From Sphingomonadaceae bacterium (lineage in GTDB: Bacteria > Pseudomonadota > Alphaproteobacteria > Sphingomonadales > Sphingomonadaceae): a DNA stretch of 64,000 nt. Both the position numbers and the translations under genes were made by a program. The notes beneath the pieces are model-generated. The model was not told where the DNA came from. It did not search any database and saw only the letters and a program-made list of their open reading frames with translations. How positions within the stretch are numbered: the first letter of the stretch is position 1; every line of letters starts with the position of its first letter. The DNA lies in contig JAKFUU010000032.1 in the NCBI GenBank assembly GCA_021732525.1, positions 52,464 to 116,463 of the forward strand, in the 5' to 3' direction. Positions 37,736-46,582 of this stretch are shown here, one piece after another.

Positions 37736-38110
37736 CTATATCGCGGTCAGATGCCGGCGAAACCAATCGGCCATTTCATCCTCCGAAAGCTCACCGGCGG
37801 CAAGGGCAATCATCGTTTGCGTCGCATCGGTTTGATCAAAAATTAATAATTGACCGTTGAGCGTCAGGAATAGGCGCGCGAGCACCCATGCCGTCCGCTT
37901 ATTGCCATCAATAAAAGGATGGTTGCGTGCAACGCCGTAGGCGTAAGCTGCGGCGAGATTGGCAAAATCATCATCGCCGTAATGCCATCGGTTAACCGGC
38001 CGTGACAGGGCGGATTCGAGAAGGCTCGCGTCGCGAACACCCTGACCTCCGCCATGTTCCGCCAGTTGACGATCATGAATGGCCAGCGCATCGCGGCTGT
38101 CAAGCCACAT
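37736..38110 (-). CDS. Doc-type toxin (Fic/DOC family)
   Basis: A 124-residue protein of the death-on-curing family. It shows the N-terminal LAIHDRQLAEHGGGQGVRD, ALSRPVNRWHYG and the active motif NHPFIDGNKRTAW. Doc proteins phosphorylate EF-Tu and stop translation. I give the ATG at 38110; a GTG at 38137 is a fair alternative, since little Shine-Dalgarno sequence is seen at either. The AbrB-type antitoxin gene lies directly upstream, so this is a two-gene toxin-antitoxin module. Confidence 0.9.
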   Translation of the reverse strand: MWLDSRDALAIHDRQLAEHGGGQGVRDASLLESALSRPVNRWHYGDDDFANLAAAYAYGVARNHPFIDGNKRTAWVLARLFLTLNGQLLIFDQTDATQTMIALAAGELSEDEMADWFRRHLTAI

Positions 38111-38147
38111 CGGCTCATTTCGGTTTGAATTTTGCACAGAATTGGAC

Positions 38148-38375
38148 CTATCGCGCGAGAATATGCAGGATATCGCGATCCTCTCGCATGATCTTTTCCG
38201 CCAAGTCCATTTTATAGGCAAATATCGGATCATGGGCCGTTAATTGCACGCCGCCAGGCGTTTCTAGTGGGTAAATTTCATCGCCCTCGCTGACGCGAAG
38301 TTTTGCCAATATTTCTTTCGGTAATATAATACCGGCACTATTACCGATTTTAATGATTTTGAGCGGCTTGTTCAT
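38148..38375 (-). CDS. AbrB/MazE-type antitoxin
   Basis: A 75-residue protein with a SpoVT/AbrB swapped-hairpin DNA-binding domain at the N-terminus (LKIIKIGNSAGIILPKEILAKLRVSEGDEI) and a short C-terminal tail that would wrap the toxin. It should neutralise the Doc toxin encoded downstream and repress the operon. It begins 43 bases after the cobS stop and may be read through from cobS as well as from its own promoter. Confidence 0.9.
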   Translation of the reverse strand: MNKPLKIIKIGNSAGIILPKEILAKLRVSEGDEIYPLETPGGVQLTAHDPIFAYKMDLAEKIMREDRDILHILAR

Positions 38376-38418
38376 ACAGGTGTTATAACGCGGTAACGCT
38401 CAAAATGCAAGCTTGTTC

Positions 38419-39414
38419 TTACCCCGCCTTACCAACCACGCTTTCGGGCAAGTCGGTTCCGAATACGCGCTGATAATATTCGGCCACCATTATGCGTTCT
38501 GCCTCGTCGCATTTGTTGAGGAAACTGAGGCGGAAGGCAAAGCCGACATCCTTAAAGATCGCGGTATTTTGCGCCCAGGTGATCACGGTGCGCGGGCTCA
38601 TCACCGTGCTGATATCGCCGCCGATAAAGCCTTGCCGCGTGAGGTCGGCCACTTTGACCATATTTTTGACGGTGGCTTCGCCAGCACCCGAATCTTTCGC
38701 CAGCACAATTTGCGCCTCAATCTCGGCGGGCAGATAGTTGAGCCCGACAACGATGTTCCACCGGTCCATCTGACCCTGGTTGATCGCCTGTGTGCCATGA
38801 TAAAGCCCTGACGTATCGCCAAGGCCAACGGTGTTGGCGGTGGCAAAAAGGCGGAAAAACGGGTTGGGGCGGATCACGCGATTTTGGTCGAGAAGCGTAA
38901 GCTTGCCTTCGGTTTCGAGCACGCGCTGGATTACAAACATAACATCGGGGCGGCCCGCGTCATATTCGTCAAACACCAGCGCGGTCGGCGTTTGCAGCGC
39001 CCAGGGCAACAAGCCTTCGCGAAATTCGGTCACTTGCTGCCCATCGCGCAGCACGATGGCATCGCGCCCGATCAGGTCAATCCGGCTGATATGCGCGTCC
39101 AGATTGATGCGGATACAGGGCCATTTCAGCCTTGCGGCCACCTGTTCGATATGCGTCGATTTGCCGGTGCCGTGATATCCTTGCACCATCACGCGGCGGT
39201 TAAAGGCAAAACCAGCAAGGATCGCCAGCGTGGTATCGCCGTCGAAAACATAAGCGGGATCAAGATCGGGCACGCGTTCATCGGCTTCGCTAAATGCCGG
39301 GCATTGCATATCGACATCAATGCCGAACATGTCCCGCACGCTGACCATTTTGTCGGGAGCGGGCAGGATGGCCGTGCCGCTGGTGCCGGGCGTGATGTTG
39401 GGTATGTTGGACAT
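38419..39414 (-). CDS. cobS: Cobaltochelatase-type AAA+ subunit CobS
   Basis: A 331-residue MoxR-type AAA+ ATPase of the CobS family. Walker A ([15 protein letters not shown]), Walker B ([10 protein letters not shown]), a sensor segment ([14 protein letters not shown]) and the family start [14 protein letters not shown] are intact. CobS forms a ring with CobT to drive metal insertion. It is divergent from bolA, with a repeat-filled gap between, and is followed by the toxin-antitoxin pair. Confidence 0.95.
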   Translation of the reverse strand: MSNIPNITPGTSGTAILPAPDKMVSVRDMFGIDVDMQCPAFSEADERVPDLDPAYVFDGDTTLAILAGFAFNRRVMVQGYHGTGKSTHIEQVAARLKWPCIRINLDAHISRIDLIGRDAIVLRDGQQVTEFREGLLPWALQTPTALVFDEYDAGRPDVMFVIQRVLETEGKLTLLDQNRVIRPNPFFRLFATANTVGLGDTSGLYHGTQAINQGQMDRWNIVVGLNYLPAEIEAQIVLAKDSGAGEATVKNMVKVADLTRQGFIGGDISTVMSPRTVITWAQNTAIFKDVGFAFRLSFLNKCDEAERIMVAEYYQRVFGTDLPESVVGKAG

Positions 39415-39508
39415 GGCAGTTCTCTGGTTGAAAGCGGAGTATTTTTGAGCTGCCTATAGGCCAGCGGCATGTCTTGCAACGCCTTTTCACTGACGTGATC
39501 GCGTCTAG

Positions 39509-39671
39509 AGCATCGCGTGAAAAAGTGGGCACCGGTTTTTCGCATAAAGCGATGCGACAACAAATAGATGAGCATCGCGCGAAAAAGTGGGCACCGGTTT
39601 TTCGCATAAAGCGATGCGACAACATACAGATAGAGCGGGCAGTGTGATTCAGATTTCACGCAGCGCGCTCC
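39509..39671. repeat. Tandem palindromic repeat, family E (two 62-bp units plus tail)
   Basis: Two nearly identical units (from 39509 and from 39571) run AGCATCGCG-TGAAAAAGTGGGCACCGG-TTTTTCGCATAAAGCGATGCGACAAC, each able to pair GCATCGC with GCGATGC. They are followed by an inverted segment AGAGCGGGCAGTGTGATTC...GCAGCGCGCTC (39632-39671). The same composite lies in the opposite orientation at 62806-62909. It fills the cobS-bolA gap of 333 bases; no gene is seen there. Confidence 0.85.
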
Positions 39672-39747
39672 AAGCCTGGCCGGCGTAAATTTATGCTGTG
39701 CAGTTTTCCCACTTGGCGGCGACGCGCGGATATGGGAAAGGCGGGGC

Positions 39748-40023
39748 ATGATGAAAAGCCGCATCGCAACCGAAATGGAAAAGCTGCTGATCGCGGCCTT
39801 TTCCCCCAGCCATCTCGCCGTCATCAACGACAGCGCCAGCCATAGCGGCCATGCAGGCGACGATGGCAGCGGCGAATCGCATTTCACCATTGAGATCGAA
39901 AGCGCGGCCTTTGCGGGCGTTTCGCGCGTGATGCGGCAACGGATGGTGAATAACGCGCTGGGCGATATTCCGGGACAGCGGGTGCATGCGCTGGCGATTA
40001 GGGCGAAGGCGGCGGGGGAGTAA
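39748..40023 (+). CDS. BolA family protein
   Basis: A 91-residue BolA-like protein with the class II KH-like fold: AVINDSASHSGHAGDDGSGESHFTIEI with the putative metal-ligand His residues, AFAGVSRVMRQRMVNNAL and HALAIRAKA. BolA proteins work with monothiol glutaredoxins in Fe-S cluster handling. The start is the ATG at 39748 or the next codon. Its stop overlaps the start of the Nudix gene (TAATG). Confidence 0.92.
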   Translation: MMKSRIATEMEKLLIAAFSPSHLAVINDSASHSGHAGDDGSGESHFTIEIESAAFAGVSRVMRQRMVNNALGDIPGQRVHALAIRAKAAGE

Positions 40024-40418
40024 TGATCCGCTGCGCATGCTTGCTTGCGGAGAGGGAGCAGCGGATATTGCTGGTCCGCGTGCGTCAAAATGAGCTTTGG
40101 TATCTACCCGGCGGAACGCTGGAGGCAGACGAAACTTTGGAAGATGCACTCGTGCGAGAAATTTCGGAGGAACTGGGCGTCGTTATCGATCGCGGCTCAA
40201 TTGAGCTTCAAAGGACTGTTACAGGACCAGCTTATGGACGGGATGATATTGTTGAGCTAAATTGTTTTAGCGCGCGTTGGAATGGCGAAATATCACCTAA
40301 AGCCGAGGTGTCGGAATTGGGTTGGTTCGGTCCGTCGGATCGGCATTTGGTCGCACCTGCGATCAAGATTTTGTTTGACCAAAAATGGTCATTCGCAAAA
40401 ATTGAGGAGGACCGATAA
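40023..40418 (+). CDS. Nudix hydrolase
   Basis: A 131-residue pyrophosphohydrolase. The Nudix box is complete (GGTLEADETLEDALVREISEELG), and LYLPGG-like WYLPGGT and the FSARWNGEISPKAEVSELGWF segment fit the MutT-like group. The substrate is some nucleoside diphosphate derivative. The ATG overlaps the bolA stop by one base, and the stop overlaps the ATG of the pirin gene by one base, so the three are coupled. Confidence 0.92.
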   Translation: MIRCACLLAEREQRILLVRVRQNELWYLPGGTLEADETLEDALVREISEELGVVIDRGSIELQRTVTGPAYGRDDIVELNCFSARWNGEISPKAEVSELGWFGPSDRHLVAPAIKILFDQKWSFAKIEEDR

Positions 40419-41299
40419 TGCAAATCATCACCCCCGTTACCCATGATCTTGGCGAATTTCAGGTCCGCCGCACATTGCCCGCCAAAGCGCGCACCATGGT
40501 CGGGCCGTTTATCTTCGTCGATCAGTTCGGGCCGGCGCATTTTGATATTGGCGGCGGCATGGATGTGCGCCCGCATCCGCATATCAACCTGTCTACCGTT
40601 ACCTATCTGTTCGAAGGCGCGATTGGTCACCGCGACAGTCTTGGCACCTATGCGACGATCCGGCCCGGTGCGCTGAACCTGATGACAGCTGGCAAGGGCA
40701 TTGTGCATAGCGAGCGTACCCCTGCCGAGGAGCGTGCCAGCGGCTCGCCGATATCGGGCATGCAGACATGGCTGGCACTGCCCGATGGCAAGGAAGAGCT
40801 AGACCCAGCCTTTGAGCATGTCGCTGCCGCAGATCTGCCGCAGATTGAAGACAATGGCGTCACCGCTCGGGTGATTATGGGCAGCCTTTGGGGCCGCACC
40901 GCGCCGACCACGCAGCATGCCGAGACAATCTATGCCGATATTGTGATGCGCGCCGGGACGACCATCTCCATCGATGCCGAGGCCGACGAGCGCGGCGTTC
41001 TGGTGGCGGTGGGAAGTGCCAGTCTGGACGGCCAGCCCCTCGAAACACACAGCCTTTACGTCCTTGAACCCGGTGTCCCGATGATGCTGCGTGCCGAATC
41101 TGACTGCCGCGTCATGCTGCTCGGCGGCGAGGCGTTCAAGACCCCGCGTCATGTCTGGTGGAATTTCGTCAGCTCCTCGCGCGAACGGATCCATCAGGCA
41201 AAAGAGGATTGGCGGGCCGGGCGCTTTCCCATCGTGCCCGGCGATGACGCGGAATTTATCCCGATCCCCGATGTGCCGTTAACGCGCAGCGACGTTTAG
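40418..41299 (+). CDS. Pirin family protein
   Basis: A 293-residue bicupin of the pirin family. The metal site of the N-terminal cupin is seen in DVRPHPHINLSTVTYLFEG and GKGIVHSERTP (His, His, His, Glu). The C-terminal cupin follows (AGTTISIDAEADERGVLVAVG) and the end is typical (HVWWNFVSSSRERIHQAKEDWRAGRF). Some pirins are quercetin dioxygenases and others regulators. It is the last gene of bolA-nudix-pirin; GGAGG precedes the ATG. Confidence 0.93.
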   Translation: MQIITPVTHDLGEFQVRRTLPAKARTMVGPFIFVDQFGPAHFDIGGGMDVRPHPHINLSTVTYLFEGAIGHRDSLGTYATIRPGALNLMTAGKGIVHSERTPAEERASGSPISGMQTWLALPDGKEELDPAFEHVAAADLPQIEDNGVTARVIMGSLWGRTAPTTQHAETIYADIVMRAGTTISIDAEADERGVLVAVGSASLDGQPLETHSLYVLEPGVPMMLRAESDCRVMLLGGEAFKTPRHVWWNFVSSSRERIHQAKEDWRAGRFPIVPGDDAEFIPIPDVPLTRSDV

Positions 41300-41344
41300 G
41301 ATCAAGACCTTCTGGAGTTTGATGGCTTTAGGTTGATCCATCAC

Positions 41345-41444
41345 CGTCATTGCGAGCAAAGCGAAGCAATCCAGATTGCGCCGGTGACACTGGCCAGACT
41401 GTATACCGATGACACTGGGTTGCCGCGCTGCGCTCGCAATGACG
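41345..41444. repeat. Palindromic repeat, family C copy 1
   Basis: About 100 bases with inverted ends: GTCATTGCGAGCAAAGCGAAG at the left and TTGCCGCGCTGCGCTCGCAATGAC at the right. The same ends recur at 49747-49839 and 55013-55103. It lies in the 240-base gap between the pirin and TPR genes, which holds no gene. Confidence 0.85.
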
Positions 41445-41539
41445 AGGAGAATCAACGGAACGTCATCAGGATCTAAATAGGCTGTTGTTACGTCCGATAA
41501 AATGATAATCGGGACCGATAATGAGGATCGGAACAAGAC

Positions 41540-42418
41540 ATGCTTTTTAAGGCTATTGCATCAGCAGCGGTCATTTTCTGTTTTGTGACGCCCGCCGTTG
41601 CCACCGTCCAGCCGGGCGATTGGACGGCGGAGCAGGAGCGTTTGCTGGCGGATGCCGAAGCTACCTTGGCCGATAATCCAAATGATGCCGATGCGATGAT
41701 CTGGAAAGGTCGGCGTCTCGGCTATCTTGGCCGCAACGATGAGGCGATTGCTATTTTGGACGCGGGGGAAAGGCTGCATCCGGATGATGCGCGCTTTGCC
41801 CGCCATATCGGGCATCGTTTTATCAGCTTGCGCCGCTATCGAGATGCGCAATCGGCCTTTTCCCGCGCCGCCGCGCTCAGCGCGCATTTGCCCGATCAGG
41901 TGGAGCCAGACGGACTGCCCAATACCGCCGGCACGCCGGTTTCGACATTGAAAGGCAATATCTGGTATCATCTGGGTTTTGCGCATTATTTGCAAGGCGA
42001 ATTTACGGCAAGCGCCCGCGCTTATGCTGGCGCGGCGGCGCTCGCGCATAATGCCGATGCGGCGGCGGCGGCGCTCTATTGGCTTTATCTGTCGCTGCGG
42101 CGCGCGGGCGATGACGGCGCAGCGCAGGAGGTGCTGGCGCGAGTCGACGCGCGGTGGGCGCCCATTGAAAATGGCATTTATCAGGAATTGGCACTTTGTT
42201 TTCGGGGTCAGGTGGATTGCGACGCCATCTTGACGCGCGCGCGCGCCGCGCAGGGGGTTGAATACGCAACGCCAGCATACGGTATCGCGGTGCATCGCTT
42301 ACTTGCCGGCGACGGGACGGGCGCACGCATGCTGTTTGAGGAGATTATCGCGCGGGAGGCTGGGCGGCCATTCGGACGGCTTGCGGCGGAAATGGAGTTG
42401 CAGCTTTTGCCGCAATAA
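41540..42418 (+). CDS. Secreted TPR-repeat protein
   Basis: A 292-residue protein with a signal peptide (LFKAIASAAVIFCFVTPAVA) and several TPR-like helical pairs, for example DAMIWKGRRLGYLGRNDEAIAILDAGERLHPDDARF, HRFISLRRYRDAQSAFSRAAAL and WYHLGFAHYLQGEFTASARAYAGAAAL. TPRs mediate protein contacts; the partner is unknown. It is probably periplasmic. It stands alone on this strand, convergent with a DUF3455 gene. Confidence 0.82.
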   Translation: MLFKAIASAAVIFCFVTPAVATVQPGDWTAEQERLLADAEATLADNPNDADAMIWKGRRLGYLGRNDEAIAILDAGERLHPDDARFARHIGHRFISLRRYRDAQSAFSRAAALSAHLPDQVEPDGLPNTAGTPVSTLKGNIWYHLGFAHYLQGEFTASARAYAGAAALAHNADAAAAALYWLYLSLRRAGDDGAAQEVLARVDARWAPIENGIYQELALCFRGQVDCDAILTRARAAQGVEYATPAYGIAVHRLLAGDGTGARMLFEEIIAREAGRPFGRLAAEMELQLLPQ

Positions 42419-42458
42419 TCGCCACAAATGAGGCATCTTTGCCCCGGCCTCGCTTGGC

Positions 42459-42926
42459 TTATTGGCTTAAAAACAGATATTGCGCCGAATAAGGCTCGGC
42501 ATGCAGCGTGCCCGGCTTATCACATACGCCTTGCAGCATGCCGCCAACTGTGTCCACCCGCAGGATTATCTTGCTTTGACCAAAAGGCTGCTTGCCGCGC
42601 CGTTCGGTGACGTCCAATTTAAGCTCGGGAATGTCCGCCGGCTTGCGGCCGCTGCGCCGTTCCGAAACTTTGCCAACCAGCATTTCGCCATCATCCAAAA
42701 CCCAGCGGGGGCCGCGAGCATGATAACCAACGGTGCGCTCTCCATCGATCAGGACAGCGATGGGCTCGCGAAATTCCCAGCTTAGGGTGCCATCCTTACC
42801 CGGCTTGCATTCGTAAATCTGCGCGCCCTGTGCATGCAGCGAACGGACGACCGCCTTATCGTCAATTTCAAACGCTCCAACGCCGACCACGGCCAAGCCC
42901 AGCAAAATATCAGACATCATAGGCAT
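42459..42926 (-). CDS. DUF3455 domain protein
   Basis: A 155-residue protein with the DUF3455 pattern: AQGAQIYECKPGKDGTLSWEFREPIAVLID, VGYHARGPRWVLDDGEMLVGKV and GGMLQGVCDKPGTLHAEPYSAQYLFL. The family is secreted and has no known function. The short hydrophobic N-terminus (SDILLGLAVVGVGAFE) may be a degenerate export signal. It stands alone, convergent with the TPR gene. Confidence 0.8.
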   Translation of the reverse strand: MPMMSDILLGLAVVGVGAFEIDDKAVVRSLHAQGAQIYECKPGKDGTLSWEFREPIAVLIDGERTVGYHARGPRWVLDDGEMLVGKVSERRSGRKPADIPELKLDVTERRGKQPFGQSKIILRVDTVGGMLQGVCDKPGTLHAEPYSAQYLFLSQ

Positions 42927-43059
42927 TATTACCTTGTATTAAGAGGAGACGCCGCCGGATGTTAATTCTATTTTGGGCGTCCAGCAATCATCAATGTTCA
43001 ATTGCGAAAATTGACTATGGCGAGCCGTTGCGGATACTCGCTGCACCGCTGCAGACGCC

Positions 43060-44121
43060 TTAATCAAACCATTCCACCCACGCGCCGTGGGCATGGGCCT
43101 CGCCGAGTAAATGAACCGCGCCGGCTTCATCGCTGCCGTTCCAATAGTGCAGGGACAGCTCATGCCGAAATGTTTTGCGATTGGTTTCCAGCATCATCCA
43201 CGCCAGCGGCTGGTCTGCGGTGGCCCGCGCTCCGGCGGCTTTGATCGCGGCGGTGATCCGGTTGCGGCGGTCTTCGGGAATATATTGCCATACGATGCTG
43301 TGATGGATCACCCGCGTTACGCCGGACATCCCCGGCGCGGCAAGCCGCATATCCACCCAATCGGCGGCATCCATTTGCGTCAGATCGGGTGCGGCCTGCG
43401 ATGCAAGCTGTATTGCCGCATCCATCCGCGCCAGCCGCGCGTGCATTTCTGGCCAGACATAGGCCTTCACGCGCAAGGCCGCATCGGGATCGGATAGATT
43501 GACGGGCGCTTGATCGCATCCTTGGATGGAGACGATCTCTACAGGATGATCGGGTGGCGGCGATCCGCGCCATTCGGGCTTGATCTGCATCGGTGAATTT
43601 TCCGGCCCAGCGGTAACGCCTGCCAAGTTATAATGATAGCGGTCCATCATCATATTGACGCCCGCGCTCGCGCCCAGTTCATTCAGCTCAAAGCGCGGCC
43701 CCAGCTTGCCCGAAAGCCATTTAAGCCCAGCCATAAAGCTCGCCGAACGCCCCGCTTCGTTGGTTTGCGGCGGACCGTCGAGCCAGGGCAGCAACGCCGC
43801 GTCATGATCGGCGGTGACGGCGCAAATGACCGCGTCTATTTCGGTTTGATCCGAAATCTGCCCCTGATAGATGGCAGCCAGCCGCGTTTCCGTGCCCGTC
43901 AGATGCAGGTGATGCAATCCCCCCGCGACGCGCAAAGGCAGGGCATCGGCGAGCACCGAACCTTGCCAACCCGCTATCCGCGCACCAAGCTGTGTATTGC
44001 TTTCCATCAACGCCAATAAGCTCAAACAAATCTTCGCGGTGATAGGTGCATCATTATGCAACACATGCGCCGCTTGATCGCGGATCGCCGATGCTATGTC
44101 GCGATTATCCATCAAGTCCAT
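43060..44121 (-). CDS. DUF2332 domain protein
   Basis: A 353-residue protein of the DUF2332 family. Visible are [56 protein letters not shown], which resembles a nucleotide- or SAM-binding turn, and [20 protein letters not shown] methyltransferase-like fold has been suggested for such proteins, but no activity is established. I choose the ATG at 44121; one at 44145 is possible. It is divergent from hisG with about 60 bases between. Confidence 0.85.
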   Translation of the reverse strand: MDLMDNRDIASAIRDQAAHVLHNDAPITAKICLSLLALMESNTQLGARIAGWQGSVLADALPLRVAGGLHHLHLTGTETRLAAIYQGQISDQTEIDAVICAVTADHDAALLPWLDGPPQTNEAGRSASFMAGLKWLSGKLGPRFELNELGASAGVNMMMDRYHYNLAGVTAGPENSPMQIKPEWRGSPPPDHPVEIVSIQGCDQAPVNLSDPDAALRVKAYVWPEMHARLARMDAAIQLASQAAPDLTQMDAADWVDMRLAAPGMSGVTRVIHHSIVWQYIPEDRRNRITAAIKAAGARATADQPLAWMMLETNRKTFRHELSLHYWNGSDEAGAVHLLGEAHAHGAWVEWFD

Positions 44122-44180
44122 ATTGTTCTTTCGCCGCTTGGCCATTGCCCTTTGCGCCCCGCGCCCCTATGGCGCTGGCT

Positions 44181-44837
44181 ATGAGCGATACCATCATCTT
44201 TGCCATCCCAAAAGGGCGCATTTTGGACGAAGCTTTGCCGTTGATGAAGGCGGCGGGAATCGAACCTGCGGCCGATTTTTTTGATGAGGCCAGCCGTGCG
44301 CTGATGTTTGCCACGACCGATCCATGGGTAAAGATTATCCGGGTGCGCGCTTTTGACGTGGCGACATTTGTGGCGCATGGCGCGGCGCAGATTGGCATAG
44401 TGGGCAGCGACGTGATCGACGAATTTGACTATTCAGAGCTTTATGCCCCGGTGGATCTGGGCATCGGCCAATGCCGGATATCGGTTGCCATGCCCGAAGG
44501 CGCGACGCAAATTCCGCATATCGGCCATTTGCGCATCGCCACCAAATATCCCGCGCTTGCCCGCCGCCATTTTGCGGGGCAGGGGATTCAGGCCGAATGT
44601 ATCAAGCTGAATGGTGCGATGGAGCTGGCTCCTTTGCTCGGCCTTTCGGGGCGGATTGTCGATCTGGTTTCGACGGGCAAAACGCTCGCCGAAAATGGCT
44701 TGGTCGAAAGCGAGATTTTGGCGCAAGTGTCGGCGCGGCTGATTGTGAACCGGGCCGCATTCAAAACCACCGATGGCCGCATTCCTGCGATGGTCGAGCG
44801 GTTTCGCGCGTTGGTAGGCCGCCATGCTGCGGCTTGA
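44181..44837 (+). CDS. hisG: ATP phosphoribosyltransferase, short form
   Basis: A 218-residue HisG of the short type, which needs a HisZ partner; it catalyses the first step of histidine synthesis. It shows [46 protein letters not shown], and the PRPP site [18 protein letters not shown]. The ATG at 44181 fits the conserved N-terminus; another ATG lies four codons upstream. Its end overlaps hisD by 14 bases. No hisZ is seen beside it. Confidence 0.94.
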   Translation: MSDTIIFAIPKGRILDEALPLMKAAGIEPAADFFDEASRALMFATTDPWVKIIRVRAFDVATFVAHGAAQIGIVGSDVIDEFDYSELYAPVDLGIGQCRISVAMPEGATQIPHIGHLRIATKYPALARRHFAGQGIQAECIKLNGAMELAPLLGLSGRIVDLVSTGKTLAENGLVESEILAQVSARLIVNRAAFKTTDGRIPAMVERFRALVGRHAAA

Positions 44838-46113
44838 TAGCAATAAGCCGGACTTTGCTGCTGCTTTCGGCGCGCTGGTAAATGCGCGGCGCGAAAGCGA
44901 TGCGGGCGTTTCCGCCGATGTTACCGCGATTTTGGCGCAGGTGAAGGTGGAGGGGGATGCCGCCCTGCGCGATCTCACGCAAAAATTTGACGGCTTTGAT
45001 TTGGACCGCGAAGGCTGGCGGATTGACCCGGCGGCTTGCCAGGCGGCTTATGACGGTCTGAGCGGCGATTTGTGCGATGCGCTCTTATTGGCGGCGGCGC
45101 GCATCCGTGCCTATCACGCGGCGCAATTGCCCGAAGATCGCGATTATACCGATGAAGTCGGCGTACGGCTGGGCGCGCGCTGGAACGCGGTGGAAGCGGC
45201 GGGGATCTATGTGCCTGGCGGGCGGGCGGCCTATCCCTCCTCGGTGTTGATGAATGCGATCCCGGCGAAGGCGGCGGGCGTTGCGCGGTTGGTGATGGTT
45301 ACGCCGACGCCGCACGGCGAAATCAACCCGGCGGTTCTGGCGGCGGCCCATATCGCCGGTGTCGATGAAATCTGGCGCATTGGCGGGGCGCAGGCGGTGG
45401 CGGCATTGGCTTATGGCACCGACAAAATTGCGGCGGTGGATGTGATCACTGGCCCCGGTAATGCTTGGGTGGCAGAGGCCAAGCGTCAGCTTTACGGCGT
45501 GGTCGGCATCGATATGGTGGCGGGGCCGTCGGAAATCATCGTGGTCGCCGACGGTGCCAATGACCCCGCATGGATCGCCGCCGACTTGCTCAGCCAGGCT
45601 GAGCATGATCCCACCAGCCAGTCGATCCTATTTACCGATGATGCGGATTTTGCCGATCAAGTCGCCGCGGCGGTTGAAGCGCAGCTTGCTGAGCTTGCCA
45701 CCGGCGCGGTGGCGGGCGCGAGCTGGCGCGATCATGGCGCGATTATTCTGACCGAAAGCTTGGAGGGCGCGATGCCGCTGGTCAACCGGCTGGCGGGTGA
45801 GCATTTGGAGCTGGCGGTGGATGCATGCCGGGCGGAGACCTTGTTTGCTTTGGTGCGGCATGCGGGATCGGTATTTTTGGGGCAATACACCCCCGAAGCG
45901 ATTGGCGATTATGTCGCGGGGCCAAACCATGTATTGCCCACGGGCCGCCGCGCCCGCTTTGCATCGGGGCTGTCGGTGCTTGATTTTATGAAGCGCACCA
46001 GCTTCATTGGCTTGGATCAGGCGGGGCTTCGCGCGATTGGCCCTGCCGCCGCGACGCTCGCCGATGCCGAGGGTTTGCCCGCGCATGCGACCAGCATTAG
46101 AAAGCGGCTATAA
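44824..46113 (+). CDS. hisD: Histidinol dehydrogenase
   Basis: A 429-residue zinc- and NAD-dependent enzyme that oxidises histidinol to histidine in two steps. It shows [72 protein letters not shown] with the zinc-ligand residues, and [10 protein letters not shown]. Length and motifs are complete. It overlaps hisG by 14 bases and its stop overlaps the nusB start by one base (TAATG). Confidence 0.97.
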   Translation: MLRLDSNKPDFAAAFGALVNARRESDAGVSADVTAILAQVKVEGDAALRDLTQKFDGFDLDREGWRIDPAACQAAYDGLSGDLCDALLLAAARIRAYHAAQLPEDRDYTDEVGVRLGARWNAVEAAGIYVPGGRAAYPSSVLMNAIPAKAAGVARLVMVTPTPHGEINPAVLAAAHIAGVDEIWRIGGAQAVAALAYGTDKIAAVDVITGPGNAWVAEAKRQLYGVVGIDMVAGPSEIIVVADGANDPAWIAADLLSQAEHDPTSQSILFTDDADFADQVAAAVEAQLAELATGAVAGASWRDHGAIILTESLEGAMPLVNRLAGEHLELAVDACRAETLFALVRHAGSVFLGQYTPEAIGDYVAGPNHVLPTGRRARFASGLSVLDFMKRTSFIGLDQAGLRAIGPAAATLADAEGLPAHATSIRKRL

Positions 46114-46559
46114 TGGCAAAAAGATCGAAATCGCGTTCGGCGGCGCGGCTTGCCGCGGTGCAAGCGCTTTATCAACTTGACATGGAAAAGCCGTCAATTG
46201 CTCGGTTGCTCACCGAATTTCACGATCACCGGCTGGGCGCGGAGATTGAAGAGGCGCAATATGTCGATGCGGAGGTTAGCTTCTTCGACGATATTGTCAG
46301 CGGCGTCGATGCAAGGCGCAGCGAAATTGACGCGATTATTGACGGCAAGTTGAGTGAACAATGGAAAATGGCGCGGCTTGACAAAACCATGCTGCAAATT
46401 TTGCGCGCGGGCACTTACGAAATGATCGCGCGGGCCGATGTGCCCACCGCGACCGTCATCACCGAATATGTCGATGTGGCGCATGCCTTTTTTGACCCGA
46501 AAGACGCAAAATTTGTCAATGGCTTGCTCGACGCGGTGGCGCAGGAGAAGCGCGGCTGA
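46113..46559 (+). CDS. nusB: Transcription antitermination factor NusB
   Basis: A 148-residue all-helical RNA-binding protein that with S10 (NusE) acts on boxA in rRNA antitermination. It shows RSAARLAAVQALYQLDME at the N-terminus, KMARLDKTMLQILRAGTYEMI and ATVITEYVDVAHAFFDPKDAKFVNGLLDAV. It begins on the last base of the hisD stop and ends where thiL begins, so hisG-hisD-nusB-thiL look like one operon. Confidence 0.96.
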   Translation: MAKRSKSRSAARLAAVQALYQLDMEKPSIARLLTEFHDHRLGAEIEEAQYVDAEVSFFDDIVSGVDARRSEIDAIIDGKLSEQWKMARLDKTMLQILRAGTYEMIARADVPTATVITEYVDVAHAFFDPKDAKFVNGLLDAVAQEKRG

Positions 46560-46582
46560 GCGGCGAGGCAAATTTTATCGCG

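Noticed and set aside
39509..39630. Possible CRISPR array
   Set aside because: Only two units, separated by about ten bases, with internal hairpins and a copy elsewhere; no cas genes.
41345..41444. Insertion sequence remnant
   Set aside because: About 100 bases with inverted ends but no transposase, no clear target duplication and more copies of the same size; a small palindromic repeat is the better call.
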